From Fidelibacterota bacterium (GTDB taxonomy: Bacteria; Fidelibacterota; Marinisomatia; SCGC-AAA003-L08; D37C17): 35,125 nucleotides of DNA. Location: assembly GCA_002707765.1 (NCBI GenBank), contig PANV01000040.1, positions 1 through 35,125 on the forward strand. Reading direction: 5' to 3'. Positions 1-7,260 of this stretch are shown here, piece by piece. Under the pieces are notes generated by a model. The model ran no database searches. It had not been told where the DNA came from and saw nothing but the letters and a program-made list of their open reading frames with translations. The translations under genes were made by a program, and so were the position numbers. Positions within the stretch are counted from its first letter, which is position 1. Every line of letters begins with the position of its first letter.

Positions 1-1
1 A

Positions 2-601
2 ATTGAAAAAACCTTAGTTGAAAAGCTAATTAAAGCATATAAACAAGTTCAAATTGGTAACCCCCTGGATGAATCCACTCTTATGGGACCATTGATTGAC
101 CAAGGCGCTGTAAGTGATTATTCAAATGCATTAATAAAAGCAAAAGAACAGGGTTGTGAAATATTATATGGTGGTAATGTAATAAATGACAAAAAAGGAT
201 TTTATGTTGAGCCAACAATAGTAAGAGCTAAAAATCATTATGATATTGTCCAAGAAGAAACTTTTGCTCCAATTTTATATTTAATGAGATATTCTGATTT
301 AAATGAAGCAATTACCATACATAATGCTGTACCACAAGGTTTATCATCTTCTATATTTACAAATAATATAATTAATGCAGAAACATTTTTATCTCACAAG
401 GGAAGTGACTGTGGTATTGCTAATGTTAATATCGGAACTTCGGGTGCTGAAATCGGTGGTGCTTTTGGTGGTGAAAAAGAAACAGGAGGAGGTAGAGAAT
501 CAGGTTCAGATTCTTGGAAAGCCTATATGCGTAGGCAAACAAATACATTGAACTGGAGTACAGATTTACCTCTTGCTCAAGGAATTAAATTTGATTTATA
601 A
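2..601 (+). CDS. ALDH7 (antiquitin) family aminoadipate-semialdehyde dehydrogenase, C-terminal part
   Basis: This is the last 199 codons of an aldehyde dehydrogenase whose start lies left of the window; the frame is open from base 2. The EETFAP motif of the NAD-dependent ALDH fold is visible. The tail is typical of ALDH7/antiquitin: GGAFGGEKETGGGRESGSD, then a WKAYMRRQTNT stretch and a lysine-phenylalanine-aspartate-leucine end. The family oxidises 2-aminoadipate 6-semialdehyde (in equilibrium with piperideine-6-carboxylate) to 2-aminoadipate. The gene lies 9 bases before lysine 6-aminotransferase, which makes that semialdehyde, so the two form a lysine-degradation pair. The catalytic cysteine should sit just upstream of base 1 and cannot be checked. 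Family sure; substrate strongly supported by the neighbour. Confidence 0.9.
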   Translation: MEKTLVEKLIKAYKQVQIGNPLDESTLMGPLIDQGAVSDYSNALIKAKEQGCEILYGGNVINDKKGFYVEPTIVRAKNHYDIVQEETFAPILYLMRYSDLNEAITIHNAVPQGLSSSIFTNNIINAETFLSHKGSDCGIANVNIGTSGAEIGGAFGGEKETGGGRESGSDSWKAYMRRQTNTLNWSTDLPLAQGIKFDL

Positions 602-610
602 GGAAAAATT

Positions 611-1966
611 ATGTCTATACAAGCAAATAATGTAAGAAAAATTTTGGCAAGAAATATTTTAGCTGATGGTTTTGAGCCAGTTCTGGATTTAGAAAAAAGT
701 CATGATTCATGGATTGTCGATAAAAGAGATGGTTCCAAATATTTAGATATGTTTTCAATGTATGCTTCTGGATGTATAGGATATAATCATCCTAAAGTTT
801 TAGAAAATAAAGATTTGCTTGCTAAAGTTTCTTTATTTAAGCCAACTTTGTCAGATATTTATACAACAGAATATGCTAGTTTTTTAGATACTTTTAATGA
901 AATAGCTATACCAGATTATCTTAAAAAAACTTTTTTCATTGAAGGTGGATCACTTGCAGTGGAAAATGCTCTTAAAGTTGCTTTTGATTGGAAAGTTAGA
1001 AAAAATTTATCAAAAGGAATTAAAAATAAGGGCTATAAAGTTATACACTTTAAGGAGGCATTCCATGGTAGAAGTGGTTACACAATGTCTTTAACTAATA
1101 CTGATCCAATTAAAACAAAATATTTTCCTAAATTTGATTGGCCTAGAATCGATAATCCTTATTTAAATTTTCCACTAACTAGTAGTGTCTTAGATGATGT
1201 AAAAGAGAGAGAAAAATTAGCGGTTAAACAAATTGAAAAAGCTGTTAAAGAAAATCAAGATGATATTGCAGCTTTAATCATTGAGCCAATTCAAGGCGAG
1301 GGTGGTGATAACCATTTTAGATGCGAATTTTTTCAGAAATTAAGGGAATTAGCTGATGAACATGATTTTTTATTAATCTATGATGAAGTTCAGACTGGAA
1401 TAGGTATAACTGGGAAAATGTGGGCACATCAAAATTTTACTAATGGTTGTGGTTTAAATTGTGATTGTTCTAATGAAATGAAATCAATTCCAGATATAAT
1501 TTCATTTGGTAAAAAGACTCAGGTATGTGGAATTTTAGTTGGTGATAGAATAGATGAAATTGATGATAATGTTTTCAAAAAATCTAGTAGAATAAATTCT
1601 ACTTTTGGTGGTAGTCTGACGGATATGGTTAGATTCAAAATCATTCTTGAAACAATAAGAGATTTTGATTTACTTGAAAATACAAAAAATAACGGATTGT
1701 ATCTACTTAATAAACTTAATGAATTAGAGAAAGAATTTCCTGCATTTGTAATAAATACTAGAGGATTGGGTTTGTTTTGTGCTTTTGACCTGCCTTCAGG
1801 AACAGAAAGAGATAAGCTTACCGCTGAAGCGTATAAAAATAAACTATTAATACTTGGTTGTGGAATTAGAAGTATTAGGTTTAGACCTCATTTAACTGTC
1901 ACCAAAGATGAAATAGATTTTACAATTGATGTTATAAGAAAATCGATTAGTAATTTATTAAAGTAG
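611..1966 (+). CDS. lat: L-lysine 6-aminotransferase (PLP-dependent)
   Basis: A 451-residue class III aminotransferase that moves the epsilon-amino group of lysine to 2-oxoglutarate, giving 2-aminoadipate semialdehyde and glutamate. Visible landmarks: FFIEGGSLAVENALK near residues 108-122; the cofactor aspartate in IYDEVQTG (Asp258); and SFGKKTQVCG near 298-307, which carries the PLP lysine (301 or 302) and is diagnostic of the lysine 6-aminotransferase subgroup. An extra loop between WAHQNF and PDIISFG (about residues 277-293) holds three cysteines, Cys280, Cys284 and Cys286. I recall actinobacterial enzymes being shorter here. The ALDH7 gene upstream supplies the next step. The stop codon shares one base with the rsmI GTG start. 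Function confident. Confidence 0.93.
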   Translation: MSIQANNVRKILARNILADGFEPVLDLEKSHDSWIVDKRDGSKYLDMFSMYASGCIGYNHPKVLENKDLLAKVSLFKPTLSDIYTTEYASFLDTFNEIAIPDYLKKTFFIEGGSLAVENALKVAFDWKVRKNLSKGIKNKGYKVIHFKEAFHGRSGYTMSLTNTDPIKTKYFPKFDWPRIDNPYLNFPLTSSVLDDVKEREKLAVKQIEKAVKENQDDIAALIIEPIQGEGGDNHFRCEFFQKLRELADEHDFLLIYDEVQTGIGITGKMWAHQNFTNGCGLNCDCSNEMKSIPDIISFGKKTQVCGILVGDRIDEIDDNVFKKSSRINSTFGGSLTDMVRFKIILETIRDFDLLENTKNNGLYLLNKLNELEKEFPAFVINTRGLGLFCAFDLPSGTERDKLTAEAYKNKLLILGCGIRSIRFRPHLTVTKDEIDFTIDVIRKSISNLLK

Positions 1967-2643
1967 TGCCAGGCACATTATATATTGTTTCAACACCAAT
2001 TGGTAATTTATCAGATTTATCTTTTCGTGCTATTGATACTCTTAAAAGTGTTGATTTAGTTGCAGTTGAAGATTCTAGAGTAACAGGTAAATTGTTTAAA
2101 AATTATAACATTAAAAATAAATTTTTTATTTATAATAATTTTAATGAAAACAGAAGGTATTTAGATTTATTAGAAAAATTAATAGATGGTATTGATATTG
2201 CATTAGTTTCGGATGCTGGTACTCCAAATATCAGTGACCCTGGCTATAAAATTATTAGTGAATCAAGAAAGTCTGGAGTAAATATTGTTTCTATACCTGG
2301 TCCTTGTTCTGTTGTAGCAGCTTTGTCAATATCTGGTTTACCGGCTAATAGATTTTTTTATGAAGGTTTTTTACCAAAGAAAAAAGGTAGAAAAAAAAGG
2401 TTTGAATTTTTGTCTTTAGTTGATTCAACAATTGTAATACTTGAATCACCATTGAGAGTAAATAAAACTTTGAATGATATTTTAAATTTTATGGGTAATA
2501 GAATCGTAGCATTGTGTAAAGAAATTACTAAAATTCATGAAAATGTAAAATTTGGTTATGTCAATGATATTATTAATGAAGAAAACATGAAGTACAAAGG
2601 AGAGTATATTATTTTAATAGCAAATGAGAAACATGAATTATAA
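1966..2643 (+). CDS. rsmI: 16S rRNA (cytidine(1402)-2'-O)-methyltransferase
   Basis: A 225-residue SAM-dependent enzyme of the tetrapyrrole-methylase fold that 2'-O-methylates C1402 of 16S rRNA. The N-terminus GTLYIVSTPIGNLSDLS, the VAVEDSRVTG segment, the SDAGTPNISDPG glycine loop (about residues 82-93) and SIPGPCSVVAALSISGLP (about 109-126) are hallmark RsmI blocks. The reading frame begins at a GTG that overlaps the lat stop (TAGTG), and no ATG lies closer to the conserved N-terminus, so I accept GTG. The C-terminus is slightly shorter than in E. coli. It is coupled to tmk through a TAATG junction. Confidence 0.95.
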   Translation: MPGTLYIVSTPIGNLSDLSFRAIDTLKSVDLVAVEDSRVTGKLFKNYNIKNKFFIYNNFNENRRYLDLLEKLIDGIDIALVSDAGTPNISDPGYKIISESRKSGVNIVSIPGPCSVVAALSISGLPANRFFYEGFLPKKKGRKKRFEFLSLVDSTIVILESPLRVNKTLNDILNFMGNRIVALCKEITKIHENVKFGYVNDIINEENMKYKGEYIILIANEKHEL

Positions 2644-3269
2644 TGAATAAATTTATAACATTTGAAGGAATTGATGCTTGCGGAAAAACAACACAAATAA
2701 ATCTTTTATCTGATTTTTTAAAAATTAAAAAAAATAAAAATTTAATTGTTAGAGAGCCTGGAGGTACTCAAATTTCGGAAAAAATTCGTAATTTATTATT
2801 AGATAATAACAATAATATTTCTGATGAAACTGAAACTTTACTATTTTTATCTGCAAGATCACAATTAATAAATGAAATTATTATGAAAAATATTAATAAA
2901 AATAATTTTACGTTATGTGATAGATATATTGATAGTACTGTTGCATATCAAGGTTATGGAAGAGGATTGAGTTTAGATCAAATTCAAATATTGAATAGTT
3001 TTGCTACTAGAGGTATAAAGCCTGATTTAACTTTTATTCTCGATATTGAGGTCTCAGAATCAATGATCAGACTCGGAGGAAAAAAAGATAGAATGGAAGA
3101 GTCAGGGATAGAATTTTTAGAAAAAGTAAGGTATGGTTATCAAAACTTGGCAAAAACTTCTGAAGATAGGTTTAGATTTATTAATTGTATGAATCGTGAT
3201 ATAAAAGATATAAGTGATGAAATAATATATAATGTAAAAGATTTTTATAAAGGAGCATTGGATGAGTAA
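2643..3269 (+). CDS. tmk: Thymidylate kinase
   Basis: A 208-residue dTMP kinase that phosphorylates dTMP to dTDP in the cytosol. The P-loop FEGIDACGKTTQ lies at residues 7-18, the DRYIDSTVAYQGYGRG substrate-binding block at about 97-112, and a LID-like segment follows (GGKKDRMEESG). The length is normal for the family. The start ATG shares a base with the rsmI stop. The 3' end overlaps the following protease gene by 8 bases (ATGAGTAA), so translation is probably coupled along the run. Confidence 0.95.
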   Translation: MNKFITFEGIDACGKTTQINLLSDFLKIKKNKNLIVREPGGTQISEKIRNLLLDNNNNISDETETLLFLSARSQLINEIIMKNINKNNFTLCDRYIDSTVAYQGYGRGLSLDQIQILNSFATRGIKPDLTFILDIEVSESMIRLGGKKDRMEESGIEFLEKVRYGYQNLAKTSEDRFRFINCMNRDIKDISDEIIYNVKDFYKGALDE

Positions 3270-4947
3270 GTTTTTATTATTAATGATATTTTTATTTGGA
3301 CTAATTTTTTCACAAGATAATATTAATAAAATAAAATCTAATAACAACCCTTCATCTAAAGAATATATTAAATTATTAGAAAAATCATTAAAACTTTTAA
3401 AAACTAATTACGTTGATTCAATCAATGAGTCTGAAGTAATAATTTCTGGCATTAAAGGTTTAATGAAAGAGTTAGATCCATATACAAAACTGCTTATGTC
3501 TGATAGTAAGGCAAGCTATGATCATTTAAGAAAAGGAAAATATGGAGGTATTGGAATTCAGATTGGGATGAGAAGAGATACTTTAACAGTTTTAAGCACT
3601 TTTGAAAATAGTCCAGCATATTCAGAAGGTATACAAATTGGAGATAATATCTTGATGATTGATAGTACCTACACAAAAAATTTAACTTTGAAAGAGAGTT
3701 CAAATTTGATAAAAGGAGAATTAGATTCAATTGTTACTTTATCAATTTACCGTTCAGTAACAAAAGAAAGATTAAAATTTGATTTAAAAAGATCTAATAT
3801 ACCTTTAAAAAATGTTCCTTACTGGGGGGTAGATGATAATGGTGTAGGTTATATAAGAATTAATCGATTTTCTAAAAATTCTGATAAAGATTTTAAACAA
3901 GGATTGGAAGAATTATCCAAAAATGGACTAAAAAGTTTAATAATTGATCTGAGAGGAAATTCAGGTGGTTTACTGAGTACTGCCATAAATATTTTAGATA
4001 ACTTAACAAACAGGGGTGATGATTTATTATCACAAAAAGGAAAGACTTCCAGGTCAAATAGAGAATGGAAATCTAGAAGGAATCCAATATTGAGCCCTGA
4101 AATTCCATTAATTATATTAATTAATAAAAGGTCTGCATCAGCAAGTGAAATTGTTGCTGGTACTATTCAAGATTTAGATAGAGGAATAGTTCTTGGAGAA
4201 AAATCTTTTGGAAAGGGCTTAGTCCAACACATGTATGATTTAAATGATTCAACTACTTTGAAGGTTACTACTGCTAAGTTTTATCTTCCATCAGGTAGGT
4301 TAATTCAGAAGCAAGATTATTTAGATAATGGTTTTTTAACTGATGGTTTAGATAAAATAGATTCAACTTTTACAACTAAAAATGGTAGGGAGGTTAAAGG
4401 AGGTGGGGGTATAATTCCAGATGTTAAAACTTCCAAGAATAAATATTCTCCCTTTGTTAATGCACTTTACAAAGAAAAAGTATTTTTAACTTTTGCAACT
4501 GATTTTATACCAAGAAACCCAGATTTAAAAGAAAAACTTGCAAATAATTTAGTTTTACCAAATCAAGTTTTTAACGAATTTAAAAAGTTTTTGATCGATT
4601 ATGATTTAAAATATAAAATTGTTGGTGAAGTTGAATTTGAAAAAATGAAAAATAACCTTTTGAAAGAATCAATTTCAATAAATAAATATAGTAGGCTAAT
4701 AACGTCTAATCCAGATTATAATATGATTAGAGATATTGAAAATTATTTTAAAAAAATCAAACAGATTCAAATAGATTTATCAGATAATAAAAGAGATATT
4801 AAAAATGGTTTATTAAGAGAATTCTGCAGACTATTGTTTGATGAAAAAAAAAGAATTGCAGCAAGTCTCAAAAACGATGTAGAATATAATAAAGCTGTAG
4901 AAATCTTAAATGAAAAAAATGAATATTATAAACTATTAGGTTATTGA
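3262..4947 (+). CDS. C-terminal processing peptidase (S41 family, PDZ-containing)
   Basis: A 561-residue periplasmic serine protease of the CtpA/Prc type. A signal peptide covers residues 1-17 (hydrophobic stretch ending IFSQ). A PDZ domain occupies about 85-170 with the GGIGIQIG carboxylate-binding loop, and the S41 core about 185-395. By spacing with known CTPs, the catalytic Ser-Lys-Gln triad should be Ser293 (in RSASASE), Lys318 and Gln322 (in GEKSFGKGLVQ). A helical tail of about 165 residues follows, which is normal for the longer CTP-3 branch. Such enzymes trim the C-termini of periplasmic proteins. It overlaps tmk by 8 bases and is the last gene of the first transcription block. Confidence 0.92.
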   Translation: MSKFLLLMIFLFGLIFSQDNINKIKSNNNPSSKEYIKLLEKSLKLLKTNYVDSINESEVIISGIKGLMKELDPYTKLLMSDSKASYDHLRKGKYGGIGIQIGMRRDTLTVLSTFENSPAYSEGIQIGDNILMIDSTYTKNLTLKESSNLIKGELDSIVTLSIYRSVTKERLKFDLKRSNIPLKNVPYWGVDDNGVGYIRINRFSKNSDKDFKQGLEELSKNGLKSLIIDLRGNSGGLLSTAINILDNLTNRGDDLLSQKGKTSRSNREWKSRRNPILSPEIPLIILINKRSASASEIVAGTIQDLDRGIVLGEKSFGKGLVQHMYDLNDSTTLKVTTAKFYLPSGRLIQKQDYLDNGFLTDGLDKIDSTFTTKNGREVKGGGGIIPDVKTSKNKYSPFVNALYKEKVFLTFATDFIPRNPDLKEKLANNLVLPNQVFNEFKKFLIDYDLKYKIVGEVEFEKMKNNLLKESISINKYSRLITSNPDYNMIRDIENYFKKIKQIQIDLSDNKRDIKNGLLREFCRLLFDEKKRIAASLKNDVEYNKAVEILNEKNEYYKLLGY

Positions 4948-4955
4948 ATAAATAA

Positions 4956-4985
4956 TTGATTTTTTTTATAGGAAAAAATTATTTA
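4956..4985 (+). promoter_or_regulatory. Possible promoter for tRNA-Val / infC operon
   Basis: TTGATT at 4956-4961 is followed 18 bases later by TATTTA at 4980-4985. The only GC-rich run in the gap, CCCGGC (4991-4996), lies where transcription would start. A GC-rich discriminator is typical of stringently controlled stable-RNA promoters in well-studied bacteria. Matches to the sigma-70 consensus are partial and the AT background is high, so this is a weak call. Confidence 0.25.
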
Positions 4986-5017
4986 AATTTCCCGGCTTTA
5001 CAATATATATATTAAAT

Positions 5018-5091
<74 letters not shown>

Positions 5092-5127
5092 CATTAATAT
5101 TTTTAGCTAGAATTTAATAAATAAAAC

Positions 5128-5133
5128 AAGGAG
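5128..5133 (+). promoter_or_regulatory. Shine-Dalgarno that fixes the AUA start of infC
   Basis: AAGGAG at 5128-5133 is followed by a 7-base spacer (5134-5140) and then ATA. It is one of the strongest ribosome-binding sites in the window. No equally placed site precedes the GTG at 5195. The site therefore decides the true infC start. Confidence 0.85.
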
Positions 5134-5140
5134 TAATAAA

Positions 5141-5656
5141 ATAGCAAGTAAAACAGATAAAGTTAGAATTAATAATTCAATAAAAAGTTCAGAGGTGAGA
5201 TTAATAGATGAAAATGGTAATCAATGTGGTATCATTTCACTTGAAAAGGCTCAGGAAATGGCTAATGAAGCAAGTTTAGATTTGGTTGAGATTGCATCTA
5301 ATACGAATCCTCCCGTTTGTAAAATATTAAATTTTGGAAAATATAAGTACGATAAAGAAAGACAAAAGAAAATAAATAAAAAAAAGCAACATGTTGTTAA
5401 TGTAAAAGAAATTAGATTAAGGCCAAATACTGATAAACATGATTTAGTAATAAAAATTAATAAAGCTCAAAAATTTTTACTTAAAGGTGACAAGCTAAAA
5501 GTCACAATTATGTTTAGAGGTAGAGAATTTATGAGGCAAGAGGCAGGTTATGATTTATTAAATAACGTTAAAGATGTACTTAGTGAAATATCTGTTGTTG
5601 ATAAAGAACCTAATATGCAAGGAAGAAGACTCTCATTAATATTGAGTCCTAAATAA
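5141..5656 (+). CDS. infC: Translation initiation factor IF-3, rare AUA start
   Basis: IF-3 keeps the ribosomal subunits apart and checks start-codon choice. Taken from the first standard start (GTG, 5195) the protein would be only 153 residues and would lack the N-terminal strand. Reading upstream in frame from ATA at 5141 gives 171 residues and restores the conserved family N-terminus, KVRINNSI...SSEVRLIDENG. A perfect Shine-Dalgarno lies 7 bases before the ATA. IF-3 genes typically use AUU or another non-AUG codon, because IF-3 rejects such starts and so represses its own translation; the AUA here fits that autoregulatory design. The N-domain is about residues 1-80; the linker and C-domain run from about 85 to the end (KEIRLRPNTDKHD, GDKLKVTIMFRGRE). 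Followed by rpmI and rplT in the standard order. Confidence 0.93.
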   Translation: MASKTDKVRINNSIKSSEVRLIDENGNQCGIISLEKAQEMANEASLDLVEIASNTNPPVCKILNFGKYKYDKERQKKINKKKQHVVNVKEIRLRPNTDKHDLVIKINKAQKFLLKGDKLKVTIMFRGREFMRQEAGYDLLNNVKDVLSEISVVDKEPNMQGRRLSLILSPK

Positions 5657-5667
5657 GGAGAAAAAAG

Positions 5668-5862
5668 ATGCCTAAAATGAAGACAAAAAAAAGTGCTGCA
5701 AAGCGTTTTAAAGTAACAGGTTCAGGTAAAATTAGTTATAATAAAAGTGGAAATAGACATTTATCTACGAAAAAAAGTCCAAAACGGAAGAGGCGTCTCC
5801 GTAAGGATACTACAATAAGTAATGCAATGAGTCGTAGAACGAAGACTATGATTCAAGCATAG
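5668..5862 (+). CDS. rpmI: 50S ribosomal protein L35
   Basis: A 64-residue, strongly basic protein. The N-terminus MPKMKTKKSAAKRFKVTGSG is diagnostic of bL35, as is the lysine/arginine-rich middle followed by DTTISNAMSRR. Length is normal for the family. An AAGGAG site lies just before the ATG and overlaps the end of infC. It sits between infC and rplT as in most bacteria. Confidence 0.97.
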   Translation: MPKMKTKKSAAKRFKVTGSGKISYNKSGNRHLSTKKSPKRKRRLRKDTTISNAMSRRTKTMIQA

Positions 5863-5883
5863 TCTAAATTAAGGAGATAAAGT

Positions 5884-6228
5884 ATGCCAAGAGCCAATAG
5901 TAGTGTGCCTCGACATAGAAGGCACAGAAAAATAGTAAAACAAGCCAAAGGTTATTATGGAGTAAGAAAATCAAATTTTAGAGCTGCAAAGGATGCAGTC
6001 GAAAGGAGTTTGCAATTTTCTTACAGAGATAGAAGACAGAAAAAGCGAACAATAAGATCTTTGTGGATAGTACGAATTAACGCTGCAGTTAGAGAACATG
6101 GACTAAATTATTCAACATTTGTTAATTTATTAAAAAATAAAAATATTATGATTAATAGAAAAACTTTAGCATATCTTGCTGTAAATGACAAAGATGCATT
6201 TGATGCAATTGTAAAATCTGTATCTTGA
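5884..6228 (+). CDS. rplT: 50S ribosomal protein L20
   Basis: A 114-residue bL20, a primary 23S rRNA-binding protein needed early in large-subunit assembly. Recognisable blocks are RHRRHRKIVKQAKGYYG, SLQFSYRDRRQKKR and LWIVRINAAVREHGLNYS. An AAGGAG site precedes the ATG. In model bacteria L20 (or an RNA mimic) feeds back on the infC-rpmI-rplT operon. No obvious L20-binding hairpin is visible in the 21-base rpmI-rplT gap. Confidence 0.97.
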   Translation: MPRANSSVPRHRRHRKIVKQAKGYYGVRKSNFRAAKDAVERSLQFSYRDRRQKKRTIRSLWIVRINAAVREHGLNYSTFVNLLKNKNIMINRKTLAYLAVNDKDAFDAIVKSVS

Positions 6229-6240
6229 TATAGAATTTAC

Positions 6241-7260
6241 GTGTCTTTATCTGAAAAAATACAAGAAATCAAATCTACATTTGATTCTGATTACAAATCT
6301 GTAAAAAATAATCAATTAGATAATCAACTAGTCTACAACAAATATTTGGGCAGAAAGGGTTTGATGAATACTCTTTACCCATTACTAGCTAAGGTCGAAG
6401 TAAATAAAAAATCTGAATTTGGAAAAAAGATTAATGATTTAAAAAATCATATAGCCTCAAAGTTAGATGATAAGCAATCAACTACAAAAAGTAGCAAAAA
6501 TAAATTAAAAGTTGATTTATCATTACCGGAATCTTATAATTCATTTGGTAGTATACACCCAATTACCCTAATTATTGACGAAATTAAAAGTATTTTTAAT
6601 AGAATTGGATTTTCTTCAGTATATGGTCCAGAAATTGATACAGATTATTATAATTTTGAAGCATTGAACATACCCAAGCATCATCCCGCTAGAGATATGC
6701 AAGATACATTTTACATTAATGATCAAGTGTTATTAAGAACACATACATCTGGAAGTCAAGTTCATTTTATGAAAAACAATGAGCCTCCTGTGAGGATTTT
6801 ATCACCTGGTCGCGTCTATAGAAATGAGGACATAAGTGTTAGAAGTTATTGTTTGTTTCATCAAATTGAAGGCCTATATGTTGATAAGAATGTAACTTTT
6901 TCTGAATTGAAGGGCACCCTCGAATATTTTGCGAAAGAATTTTTTGGTTCAAATGTTAAAACTAGATTTAGACCTAGTTATTTTCCATTTACTGAGCCTA
7001 GCGCTGAAATGGATGTTTATTGGGGATTAAATTCTGAATCAGATTATAGAATAACTAAAGGTACTGGATGGTTAGAAATTTTAGGATGTGGAATGGTAGA
7101 CCCAGAAGTATTTAAATCAGTTGAATATGATTCTGATAAATATAGTGGTTTTGCTTTTGGCTTAGGAATTGAGAGAATTGCAATGCTAAAATATGGAATA
7201 GATGATATTAGGCTTCTATATGAAGGAGATTTTAAATTTTTGGAGCAATTTAAAAAATGA
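6241..7260 (+). CDS. pheS: Phenylalanyl-tRNA synthetase alpha subunit
   Basis: A 339-residue catalytic alpha subunit of the alpha2beta2 PheRS. A coiled-coil N-terminal arm occupies about residues 1-85. The class II core contains HPARDMQDTFYI, LRTHTSGSQV, the motif-2 RVYRNEDISVRSYCLFHQIEG block, FPFTEPSAEMDVYW, and motif 3 GFAFGLGIERIAMLKYGIDDIR near the C-terminus. The start is GTG at 6241, 12 bases after rplT, with no strong Shine-Dalgarno. It overlaps pheT by 4 bases. No attenuator or T-box is seen upstream. Confidence 0.96.
   Translation: MSLSEKIQEIKSTFDSDYKSVKNNQLDNQLVYNKYLGRKGLMNTLYPLLAKVEVNKKSEFGKKINDLKNHIASKLDDKQSTTKSSKNKLKVDLSLPESYNSFGSIHPITLIIDEIKSIFNRIGFSSVYGPEIDTDYYNFEALNIPKHHPARDMQDTFYINDQVLLRTHTSGSQVHFMKNNEPPVRILSPGRVYRNEDISVRSYCLFHQIEGLYVDKNVTFSELKGTLEYFAKEFFGSNVKTRFRPSYFPFTEPSAEMDVYWGLNSESDYRITKGTGWLEILGCGMVDPEVFKSVEYDSDKYSGFAFGLGIERIAMLKYGIDDIRLLYEGDFKFLEQFKK

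Noticed and set aside
4949..4986. Hairpin after the CTP protease (AATAATT ... AATTATT) as a terminator
   Set aside because: The stem is short, AT-only and bulged, and no T run follows; it also overlaps the possible promoter of the tRNA.
5195..5656. GTG at 5195 as the infC start
   Set aside because: It would drop the conserved N-terminal strand and has no well-placed Shine-Dalgarno; ATA at 5141 has both.
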